From the NCBI GenBank assembly GCA_947372745.1, contig CANBUY010000009.1:1-63799 (forward strand): a stretch of DNA of 63,799 bases. The letters run 5' to 3'. The notes beneath the pieces are model-generated. The model saw only the letters and a list, made by a program, of their open reading frames with translations. It did not search any database and had not been told where the DNA came from. Positions 51,023 through 58,974 of this stretch are shown here, piece by piece. The translations under genes were made by a program, and so were the position numbers. Origin of the DNA: Comamonadaceae bacterium (lineage in GTDB: Bacteria; Pseudomonadota; Gammaproteobacteria; Burkholderiales; Burkholderiaceae_C). The first letter of the stretch is position 1. The number at the start of each line of letters is the position of its first letter.

Positions 51023-53251
51023 ATGAATTCCAACAAATACCGCCTCAAAGCTAACGTTGCAAATATCTCCCGTGCTTTGGCTATCCTCTGCGTTGCAGCC
51101 CCTGCATTCGCACAAACGCAAGCCCCTGTGAGTCTCGGCGCGGTGAATGTCGTGGCGACATCACCTGTCACGCTTGCACCAACAGAGACCGCGCCTTCAC
51201 AAGGATCTCTGACCGCGCGTTCGGCACAGTCCATCGTGAGCGATAAATTTATTCGCGACTTCACTTCTCCAGTGGCTGACTACACGCAAGCAATGACCAT
51301 GACACCCGGCGCATTTGCAAGCACAGCCAATGGGATTGGTTTGGGCGATGCCAAGGTCACAGTCCGCGGCTTGTCCGACAGCAATATGGTATTTAGCTTT
51401 GACGGCATTCCGTTCAATGACACCAATGGTGTGAGTCACCATTCATGGGTGTTTTTTCCAAGTCAATTCCTAGGTGGTGCCGTGATTGATCGCAGCCCTG
51501 GTGGCGCGTCAACTATCGGTCAAGCCACTTTTGGCGGCAGCGTTGACTTGAAGTCTCGCGTACTTGAGGCTGATCCCCGCACCAGTGTGACACTGTCAAC
51601 AGGTTCATGGAATACCCAGTTAGTTGGTGTTGAACATGAAACAGGTCAAATTGGGACTGATGGCAAATCAAACTTGCTGTTCAACATGCAGGAAATGAAG
51701 TCAGACGGCTACCAAACCTATAACGAGCAAACTCGAAAAGCAACTTCTGCCAAGTATGAAAAAGAAAATTTGGGTGGCTCAAAGCTCACTGTATTTGCGT
51801 CTTACCTGAACTTGAAAAATAATACACCAAGCATCAAGGGTGTCGCACGTTCGCTTTATAACGCTGGAGACAATACAACTCTTCTGAGTGGTGACCCCAC
51901 CAAAGGCAATTACTACGGCTTCAACTTTTATGATGTCACGACAGACTTTGTGTATGCTGGGATTTCTTCTAAATTAGAAGGCGGCTGGCTTCTAGAAGAT
52001 AAAGTCTATACCTACCGCTACTGGAATAAACAGAATTACAACAACAGCACAACTGCGATCACGACAACCAGCGCCGTTGACAAGCTCAACTCCTACACCA
52101 CCATTGGGAATACTTTACGCTTGAGCAAAGAGACCGAAACAGGAACTTTGCGTACAGGTCTCTGGGCTGAGCAGTCCGACAGTTATCGTTTTCAACGCCC
52201 TTCAGATCCTAGAACCTGGATAGATTCCGCTGCACCTAATTTCAGCGAAACGTATACGACGACGACCATCCAGCCCTATCTGGAATATGAATATAAAGTT
52301 AACGATAATTTGAAAGTAACACCTGGTGTGAAATACGCCTCTTACAAACAAGATTTCGTTCATCTTCAGGACAATGGTGGTGCCGTCGGCACATTAGGCG
52401 GTGTTTACAACAGTTCGACCGGGACCATCACGGGAGGGGCACCAAGCCTGTCCAATTCCATCACGTATACCGACTTGATGCCGTCGATTGATTTCCATTA
52501 CAAGGTTAAACCAAATTGGACCGTTTACGGCCAATATGCACTAGGCGATCAGATCCCAAGTACCAGTGTATTTGACGTTAAGAACGCCATGGTTTCCCCT
52601 GCTCCCAGCCCGACAAAAGCAACCACTGTTCAACTTGGAACCGTATGGAATTCTGGTGATTTGACGCTTGCTGCCGATATCTACCAAACTAAATTAGAAG
52701 GCTCCTACACAGCATTGTCGCCAGACAGTGCTGGTAATGTGGCCTACATTCCCAGCGGAACACAATTAAACCAAGGGATAGAGGCTGAAGCAAACCTCGC
52801 CTTGGGCCACGGCTTTAGTCTTTATGTCAACGGCACCTTGGGCAGTTTGAAATACGACAGTGGCGCTATTGCCGGTCAGTGGGTCGCAGGCGCACCATCA
52901 GATACCGAGACTATTGCACTCAATTACGATCGCAACAACTGGTCGATAGGGGTGTCTGCCAACCGCGTCGGCAAAATGTACAACGACTCCAAAGCCGGTG
53001 TTCATGAGGCATTTGTGATTGACCCCTACACCGTGGCGAATCTGTTTGCCAACTACACCATCAAGAACCCATCGTCCTTTGCCAAGCGCGCCAAGCTCCA
53101 GTTCGGTATCAACAACTTGTTTGATACCCACGCGATTGTTGGAATTGCATCCGCAGCCACTGGTAGTACGAGCGCTAATCCGTCGTCGGCGGATCTGTTA
53201 ACGATCACCCCAGGTCGCAGTCTTTCCATGACAGCTACGCTGGACTTCTGA
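51023..53251 (+). CDS. TonB-dependent outer-membrane receptor
   Basis: Outer-membrane active transporter of 742 residues. A signal peptide ends near AAPAFAQTQ; the plug domain has MTPGAFASTANGIGLGDAKVTVRGL, FDGIPFNDTNG and AVIDRSPGGASTIGQATFGGSVDL; the rest is a beta-barrel ending in MTATLDF with a C-terminal Phe. The ligand is unknown. Divergent orientation from the TonB genes and the two following phosphoesterases suggest uptake of a phosphate-containing compound. A strong terminator follows. Confidence 0.93.
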   Translation: MNSNKYRLKANVANISRALAILCVAAPAFAQTQAPVSLGAVNVVATSPVTLAPTETAPSQGSLTARSAQSIVSDKFIRDFTSPVADYTQAMTMTPGAFASTANGIGLGDAKVTVRGLSDSNMVFSFDGIPFNDTNGVSHHSWVFFPSQFLGGAVIDRSPGGASTIGQATFGGSVDLKSRVLEADPRTSVTLSTGSWNTQLVGVEHETGQIGTDGKSNLLFNMQEMKSDGYQTYNEQTRKATSAKYEKENLGGSKLTVFASYLNLKNNTPSIKGVARSLYNAGDNTTLLSGDPTKGNYYGFNFYDVTTDFVYAGISSKLEGGWLLEDKVYTYRYWNKQNYNNSTTAITTTSAVDKLNSYTTIGNTLRLSKETETGTLRTGLWAEQSDSYRFQRPSDPRTWIDSAAPNFSETYTTTTIQPYLEYEYKVNDNLKVTPGVKYASYKQDFVHLQDNGGAVGTLGGVYNSSTGTITGGAPSLSNSITYTDLMPSIDFHYKVKPNWTVYGQYALGDQIPSTSVFDVKNAMVSPAPSPTKATTVQLGTVWNSGDLTLAADIYQTKLEGSYTALSPDSAGNVAYIPSGTQLNQGIEAEANLALGHGFSLYVNGTLGSLKYDSGAIAGQWVAGAPSDTETIALNYDRNNWSIGVSANRVGKMYNDSKAGVHEAFVIDPYTVANLFANYTIKNPSSFAKRAKLQFGINNLFDTHAIVGIASAATGSTSANPSSADLLTITPGRSLSMTATLDF

Positions 53252-53319
53252 GCTGACTGTATTTAATCGATTTAATTAAATACGTTCAATTATTGACGTA
53301 ACGAATAGTCAAATTTATG

Positions 53320-53362
53320 GGGGGCGTGATGCCAAAAGCATCTGCCCCCTGTTTGTATTTTT
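53320..53362 (+). terminator. Intrinsic terminator after the receptor gene
   Basis: Outer stem GGGGGC/GCCCCC and inner stem GATGC/GCATC around CAAAA (53320-53349), then TGTTTGTATTTTT. It lies within an upstream extension of the next reading frame, which confirms that the next gene starts later, at 53377. Confidence 0.85.
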
Positions 53363-53376
53363 ACCCCTCGGACACT

Positions 53377-54798
53377 ATGCTCTCTTTCCCCTCATTCAGA
53401 ACTTTGACGCTGGTCCTAGTCGCCTTTTTCGGCTACTCGCATAGTTGGAGCCAGACCACAAACACGCCCGATATCGCGCCAGTGCTTGTGTTCACTGTTC
53501 AAGCCGAAGGACAGCCCATCGTGCGTGCCTTGACCCACGCCATAGTTTGCCCTGCTATTCAATGGGACGGCAAGGCATCCCAAGCCATGACACCACGCGC
53601 CACGGCCGCTGCCCTGTCAGTGCGCGGAGACAGCGCCCAAAAAGATACCAAAGCCGCTGTGTTCGACGTGCTCACCTGTGAGGCCTATTGGCCTGTTGGC
53701 GCACATCACGCCCGGGTGGCCGATCACGATGTACCAGCGCCCCGCAGTGCAATCAATCGCATTGTCATCATTGCTGACACGGGTTGCCGCATGAAGGCTT
53801 CCGAAAATGCTTTTCAGCCCTGCAACGATCCGGTCAAATGGCCCTTCGCACAGGTAGCAAGCAGTGCGGCGGCACTCAAACCCGATTTGGTCATACACAT
53901 TGGCGATATTCATTACCGCGAAAGTCCATGCCCTGAAGGGAACGCAGGATGTGCCAACGCAGCATGGGGTTATGGTTTTGATGCCTGGCAAGCTGATTTT
54001 TTTAAACCCGCTCAACCATTGCTAGCAGCAGCGCCATGGGTTTTCGTGCGTGGAAATCATGAGTCGTGTTCGCGTGCCGGGCAAGGCTGGTTCCGTTTTA
54101 TCGACGCGCAATCTTGGACCCTCTCGCGTTCTTGCAACGACCCAGCTCACGACAACGACGCTGACTATTCGGAGCCTTATGCAGTGCCAGTGGACGCACA
54201 GTCACAGTTCATCATTTACGATTCGTCCCGCACCAGTGGCAAATCATTTTTAACGACGGACCTGTCGTATTCCAAGTACACGGCGCAGCTGGCCACCGTG
54301 AACCAACTGGCGCAGCAAAGGCCGAACAGCTTTTTCATGAGCCATCATCCGCTGTTGGCCGTGGTGCCTGCCAAAGATGCCAGTCCATTTAAGTTGGCAG
54401 GAGATAAAGGTTTGCAATCGGTGTTTGAGGCTGCCTATCCGGAGAGGCTCTTTCCCGAAGGCGTCTCAGTCTCTCTGCATGGTCATGTTCATTTGTTTGA
54501 GGCCATCAGTTTCAAGAGCAAGCACCCGGTGTCGCTGGTGCTGGGCAACTCTGGCTCTGCCAACGAGGGCCGGGTGCCCGAAACCTTGCCAGCGGGAACT
54601 GAGCTTTTTAAAGGGGCACTGATTGACGAGTACATCGGCCGAGCTGACTTCGGATTTGTGACATTGGATCGCGTCGAGACCCCTAAAAATGACGAATGGC
54701 TCTTGACGGAATACACCACCATGGGTCGAGCCGTCATCCAATGTACGCTTTCTGGCGGCAAAAGTCACTGCAAAAAATTAAGTCCCAGCGTTCATTAA
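53377..54798 (+). CDS. Exported calcineurin-like metallophosphoesterase
   Basis: Predicted secreted phosphoesterase of 473 residues with signal peptide (to about SHSWSQT). Metal motifs in order: IIADTGC (D), HIGDIHYRE (GD), VRGNHESC (GNHE), MSHHPL and LHGHVHLFE (GHxH). Start 53377 is preferred because the frame upstream runs through a terminator. It probably releases phosphate from organic phosphate esters in the periplasm or outside the cell. Part of a three-gene set with cytochrome b561 and a second phosphoesterase. Confidence 0.9.
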   Translation: MLSFPSFRTLTLVLVAFFGYSHSWSQTTNTPDIAPVLVFTVQAEGQPIVRALTHAIVCPAIQWDGKASQAMTPRATAAALSVRGDSAQKDTKAAVFDVLTCEAYWPVGAHHARVADHDVPAPRSAINRIVIIADTGCRMKASENAFQPCNDPVKWPFAQVASSAAALKPDLVIHIGDIHYRESPCPEGNAGCANAAWGYGFDAWQADFFKPAQPLLAAAPWVFVRGNHESCSRAGQGWFRFIDAQSWTLSRSCNDPAHDNDADYSEPYAVPVDAQSQFIIYDSSRTSGKSFLTTDLSYSKYTAQLATVNQLAQQRPNSFFMSHHPLLAVVPAKDASPFKLAGDKGLQSVFEAAYPERLFPEGVSVSLHGHVHLFEAISFKSKHPVSLVLGNSGSANEGRVPETLPAGTELFKGALIDEYIGRADFGFVTLDRVETPKNDEWLLTEYTTMGRAVIQCTLSGGKSHCKKLSPSVH

Positions 54799-54826
54799 GA
54801 ACCGTCAAACAGATTCGAGATTATTC

Positions 54827-55384
54827 ATGAATACCCCTCAAATTCCCCCCAATCGGTACCACCCCAGCACAGTTGTTCTTCACTGGCTCATTTTTTTACT
54901 CTTCGCAGCCGCTCTGGCATTTATTGAGTACCGGGGCTATTTGCCCAAAGGTGACCCACTTAAAAAATCCTTGCGTAACTGGCATATGCTCGCCGGGCAA
55001 TTGGTTTTTTTGCTCGTCTTTTTTCGTATTGCGGCGCGGCTGCGTTTCGCAGCGCCCGCCCATATAAGCGGACCCGTCTGGCAAAAATTGAGTGCAAAAG
55101 CCGTGCACGGTTTGCTTTATGCCGTGATGTTCGCACTACCCATCAGCGGCATTTGGTTTACACAAGCAGGTGGCAGAGAAGTTGAATTTTTGGGCTGGGT
55201 CTGGCCGACTTTAGTCGCACCGGATGCCGCCATGAAAACGAGCATAAGAAGCCTGCACGAGTTGTTTGGCAACGCCGTTTATTTTCTTGTGGGGGTGCAT
55301 ATATTAGGTGCATTTTGGCATCAGTGGGTTCGTAAGGATGGTGCCATTTACCGCATGGCGCTTCAGCGCCGCCCCTCCCTGTAA
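54827..55384 (+). CDS. Cytochrome b561
   Basis: Inner-membrane di-haem cytochrome of 185 residues with four helices. Candidate haem ligands are His12/His19 (YHPSTVVLHW), His53 (NWHMLAGQL) and two in the last helices (LHELFGN, VGVHILGAFWHQW). It may pass electrons to oxygen from quinol. Its place between two phosphoesterases, 28 bases after the first and 33 before the second, is odd and unexplained. Confidence 0.9.
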   Translation: MNTPQIPPNRYHPSTVVLHWLIFLLFAAALAFIEYRGYLPKGDPLKKSLRNWHMLAGQLVFLLVFFRIAARLRFAAPAHISGPVWQKLSAKAVHGLLYAVMFALPISGIWFTQAGGREVEFLGWVWPTLVAPDAAMKTSIRSLHELFGNAVYFLVGVHILGAFWHQWVRKDGAIYRMALQRRPSL

Positions 55385-55417
55385 TTATCAGCGCCCGACA
55401 ATAAAGTGCCTTTCACC

Positions 55418-56584
55418 ATGCCATCAATCTTCAAAAATGTTGTCCTGATCCTGTGTCAGCTATTTCTTTTGCCAATGGTTTTTGCCGCAACAGCGTCCGG
55501 CAAACACTCAGGTAAAGTGAATGACCCCGTCATCCTAAGTTTCTCCACGGTAGGTGACTCACGGCAAGACCCTGTGGCTTTTGACCCATCAGCGGGTCCC
55601 TTGACTGCACAGGACAAAATTTGGCTACAGAACAGCAAAGCCTGGTCGCGCATCATGCAGGGCATTCAAGCGCAAAAATCCAAACTCCTCTTTTTCAATG
55701 GCGACATGATCATGGGCTATGGACTGGCTGGCCCAACACCCAGCAACAGCATTGCCGATGTCGTGGGTTCTGATCTGATGGCCTTTTATCGTCAATATGC
55801 TTTTTGGCGAGGCATGGTGGCCCCATTGATGGAATCTGGAACCTATGTTGTTCCTGTTGCTGGTAATCATGAAGTTCAGTCCAAGGCGGCTGGTAAAAAA
55901 ACGCAGGTGGAAAATGAACACGCCTGGCGCGCCAATATGGGCGACCTCATCATCGATGCCACTCGCTTCAAAGCTATTGTGGGTAAGGACGCAACCCATG
56001 TCGACGTTTCAAACAATGCCGGTATGGATAGTTTTAAAAGTGATCAAAGCCAGCTCACTTACAGTTTTGATGTCGAGGATTCACATTTTTCTGTCGTGAA
56101 TACAGATGCCTTTGGGGGCGACAGCATGGCGCCGTCAGGCTGGTTATTAAACGATCTGGCTTCAGCGACACGCCGAGGGGCAAAACACTTTTTTGTTTTT
56201 GGCCATAAACCTGCCTACACCTATGTTTATAAAAAACCTGCGCCAGACAAAATTGAAGCTGCTGGTCTGGATAAATATCCTAGCCAACGCGATGAATTCT
56301 GGCGTGTTATTGAGCAATATGGCGCAACCTACTTTTGTGGCCACGAACATGAGTTCAACATGATGCAACCCAAAGGGGCGGCATGGCAGGTTCTTGTGGG
56401 CAGTGGTGGCTCGCCGTGGGATGCTCAAGCAGGTGAAGAGACCAAGAACCCGGGCACCGACCGCGCCTACGCTTGGGCTACCGTGCTCATTAGAAAAAGC
56501 GGTAAAGTTGAAATCAGTGCCTATGGCTTCAGTGATGTTTATGGTCCAACCCGCTTATTAAAAAAAGTGGTCCTTCCGCGCTGA
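55418..56584 (+). CDS. Exported calcineurin-like metallophosphoesterase, second type
   Basis: Phosphoesterase of 388 residues from ATG 55418 with a signal peptide (ending near PMVFAATAS); GTG 55406 is an alternative. Metal motifs: FSTVGDSRQD, FFNGDMIMGYG, PVAGNHEVQ, FVFGHKPAYTY and FCGHEHEFNM. It is only distantly similar to the first phosphoesterase, so not a recent copy. Predicted to hydrolyse phosphomonoesters or diesters outside the inner membrane, feeding the neighbouring receptor system or the Pho economy. Confidence 0.9.
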   Translation: MPSIFKNVVLILCQLFLLPMVFAATASGKHSGKVNDPVILSFSTVGDSRQDPVAFDPSAGPLTAQDKIWLQNSKAWSRIMQGIQAQKSKLLFFNGDMIMGYGLAGPTPSNSIADVVGSDLMAFYRQYAFWRGMVAPLMESGTYVVPVAGNHEVQSKAAGKKTQVENEHAWRANMGDLIIDATRFKAIVGKDATHVDVSNNAGMDSFKSDQSQLTYSFDVEDSHFSVVNTDAFGGDSMAPSGWLLNDLASATRRGAKHFFVFGHKPAYTYVYKKPAPDKIEAAGLDKYPSQRDEFWRVIEQYGATYFCGHEHEFNMMQPKGAAWQVLVGSGGSPWDAQAGEETKNPGTDRAYAWATVLIRKSGKVEISAYGFSDVYGPTRLLKKVVLPR

Positions 56585-56644
56585 TTAGTTAACCGCTGGG
56601 GTCGTTGGCAATTCCTCAGTCAATCCACGTCATGCACACAGCCG

Positions 56645-57814
56645 TTAAACCACTGGCGCACGGCGCTGGCGCAACCATAACCAAGCCAAGGCCCCGCCGG
56701 TCAATGCCACCGGCACCAGCGAACCCCAGTTCAGCAGCGCCCAGCCGCGCGTCGTCACCAGCACGCCCGAGGCAAACGAGCTCAGCGCCAGCGTGATGAA
56801 AACAAAGAAATTCAGCGCGCCTTGCGCCCGGTCTTTTTCTTCAGGCGTGTAGGTGGTCAATGACAGCGTGGTGCTGCCGGTGAACAGAAAATTCCACCCC
56901 ACGCCCAACAAAAACAAGGCCACCAAAAACTGGTGCAACTCAACGCCCGAGAGCGCCACCCCGATGCACAGTGCGTTCAACAACACACCCACCCCCATGA
57001 TGGGCACGGTGCCAAAGCGCTTGATCAGGTGCCCGGTAAAAAAGCCCGGTGCAAACATGCCAATGACGTGCCACTCCAGCACCAGCGCTACATCCGAGAA
57101 AGGCAACTTGCACTGCTGCATGGCCAGCGGCGTAGCGGCCATCAGCAGGCTCATCACGCCATAGCCCAAAGCGCCGGTAGCCGCTGCCACGATAAAGACC
57201 GGTTGGCGCATGATCTCGCCCAAGGGGCGCCCGGCATTGGATGCTTTTTTGGCCACCGTGGGCGGGAAATCAATGAAATAAAGCACCGCCATCGACAGTA
57301 CGGCCACCGCCCCCAGAGCCACATAGGCACCGGCAAAGGGCACGCCCAGCCAGCTGCGCGTGATCTGAGCGAGGTTGGGGCCGAGCACCGCCCCAATCAA
57401 ACCACCGGCCATCACCAAAGAGACTGCTTTTTCGCGCCAGGCCACAGCGGCCAATTCAGCGGCGGCAAAGCGGTACAGGTTGGCGTTGGCGTTGTAATAC
57501 CCGGCCACCACCGTGGCAGCGCACAAGAGCCAAAAATTGCTGTTGAGGGCCGCATAAGCGCACAGCAGGGTAGAGGCCAGCGCCACCAACAGCCCGAGCT
57601 GAAACGACACCTTGCGGCCAAAGCGCATCTGCGTTTTGGCCACCAGCCCGGTGGAGAGCGCCCCACCCACCACGTAACCCATCACCGGCAGCGTGGCCAT
57701 CCAGCCTAGCGGCGCCATGCTCAAACCGACCAAGCCGTTGATGGCAATAAAGGTCACGTTGTTGGTCAGGAAAAGTCCCTGGCAAATGGCCAATAGCCAG
57801 AGGTGTCGGTTCAT
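56645..57814 (-). CDS. Major facilitator superfamily transporter
   Basis: Inner-membrane transporter of 389 residues with about 12 helices. ATG 57814 (MNRHLWLLAICQGLF) is preferred over the upstream TTG at 57841. Motif: LVAKTQMRFGRKVSFQLGLL in the first half and FTGHLIKRFGTVPIMGVGVLLNAL in the second. The sequence resembles the YfkL-like group of drug/metabolite MFS proteins; substrate is unknown. It is convergent with the phosphoesterase gene. Confidence 0.88.
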   Translation of the reverse strand: MNRHLWLLAICQGLFLTNNVTFIAINGLVGLSMAPLGWMATLPVMGYVVGGALSTGLVAKTQMRFGRKVSFQLGLLVALASTLLCAYAALNSNFWLLCAATVVAGYYNANANLYRFAAAELAAVAWREKAVSLVMAGGLIGAVLGPNLAQITRSWLGVPFAGAYVALGAVAVLSMAVLYFIDFPPTVAKKASNAGRPLGEIMRQPVFIVAAATGALGYGVMSLLMAATPLAMQQCKLPFSDVALVLEWHVIGMFAPGFFTGHLIKRFGTVPIMGVGVLLNALCIGVALSGVELHQFLVALFLLGVGWNFLFTGSTTLSLTTYTPEEKDRAQGALNFFVFITLALSSFASGVLVTTRGWALLNWGSLVPVALTGGALAWLWLRQRRAPVV

Positions 57815-57881
57815 GGGGTGGCTCTTGTTGGTTTGAGTCAACCATTATGTCCGGGCTTCACCGCTTCAAGCCCTTAGCCCC

Positions 57882-57910
57882 CGTCACTGCGAGCGAAGCG
57901 CGGCAGCCCA
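57882..57910 (+). repeat. CGTCA-TGCGAGCGAAGCG type intergenic repeat
   Basis: CGTCACTGCGAGCGAAGCG followed by CGGCAGCCCA matches the widespread CGTCATTGCGAGCGAAGCGAAGCAATC intergenic repeat of bacteria. It lies between the MFS and response-regulator genes. Only one copy was noticed in the window. Confidence 0.5.
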
Positions 57911-58008
57911 CGAAGTTTTGCGACTGGTTTTTCGCCCTGCTGTCTCAGCATTATTAATTTTCAAAGACTTTAAAAATACTAAAATAAACAATAAATCGTA
58001 GAAAATCT

Positions 58009-58719
58009 ATGCCAACACTCCCCACTATCGCCGTTATTGAAAACGACGAAGCCCTGCGCACCTTTCTCATCTACACCCTGCGCAGCGAGAAATACACCGT
58101 TTGGGGAGCCGCCAGCGCTGAGGAGTTTTACCGCACCTGGGCCGTTTCAAAAACGCAGGTTGTCACCCTTGACTTGGGCCTGCCCGGCGAAGACGGCATT
58201 TCGGTGCTGAACCATTTGCGCCAGGACAAAGACATCACCATCATCGTCATCACCGGGCGCAACACCACCCAGGAGCGCATAGAAGGTCTGGAAGCCGGTG
58301 CCGATCACTATCTCACCAAACCCATTTACAAGCGCGAGTTGCTGGCCGCCATTGAAGCCTCGCAATGGCGAAAGCAACTTGACCAGCCCAGCACCATTAA
58401 CCATGCTGCATCCATCCCAGACAGCAAGCCCCAGTGGCTCTTGCACCCTACACGCTTGATGATTGCCCTGCCGGATGGCCGCTCCCTGAATTTAAGCGAG
58501 CGCGAAGGCTTGCTGCTGGCCTGCTTGCTCAATGCACCAGGCGGCGTGGTCAGCCGCGACCAACTGCACGCCGCCACTTTCCCCAGCTACGTTGAAAACA
58601 ACCGGCAAATAGACGTCGTCATTTCCCGCTTGCGTGACAAAGCCAAGCGCGAGTTTGAGGTGTCCCTGCCCATCAGAACCATCTTTGGCAAAGGCTTTAC
58701 GTTTATCAACGAGGCTTGA
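58009..58719 (+). CDS. OmpR-family response regulator
   Basis: Transcription factor of 236 residues: receiver domain (1-125) with Asp55 as phosphorylation site in VVTLDLGLPGEDG and Lys near 104 (LTKPIYK), then an OmpR/PhoB winged helix (about 145-235). The acidic pocket reads E11-N-D13, with Asn in the middle, slightly unusual but common. No histidine kinase is adjacent. It stands about 250 bases before the adhesin gene, on the same strand, so it may control it. Confidence 0.9.
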   Translation: MPTLPTIAVIENDEALRTFLIYTLRSEKYTVWGAASAEEFYRTWAVSKTQVVTLDLGLPGEDGISVLNHLRQDKDITIIVITGRNTTQERIEGLEAGADHYLTKPIYKRELLAAIEASQWRKQLDQPSTINHAASIPDSKPQWLLHPTRLMIALPDGRSLNLSEREGLLLACLLNAPGGVVSRDQLHAATFPSYVENNRQIDVVISRLRDKAKREFEVSLPIRTIFGKGFTFINEA

Positions 58720-58974
58720 CGAGAGCCCCAAGCCCTGATGGCCGTTGGTTTTAGCCAACTTTGTCCTCGTCAAATTTGTATAAATGCAATAACGCACCTG
58801 CCATACCCCGCAAACCGAGCTTTTTTTTGCAGAGGGCAAAAGTTGGCCCCCTCAAGACCCTTTGAAATATATTGAAAGAACTTGAAACTGACATCTTTTC
58901 TTGCTTTATTTTAAGGTTGATAAATGTTTATTTGTGTTTAAGCGCAAATAACCACCAACCCTCAAAAGTAAATC

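Noticed and set aside
53317-53376. N-terminal extension of the first phosphoesterase
   Set aside because: These codons lie in a strong terminator hairpin and precede a good signal peptide start at 53377.
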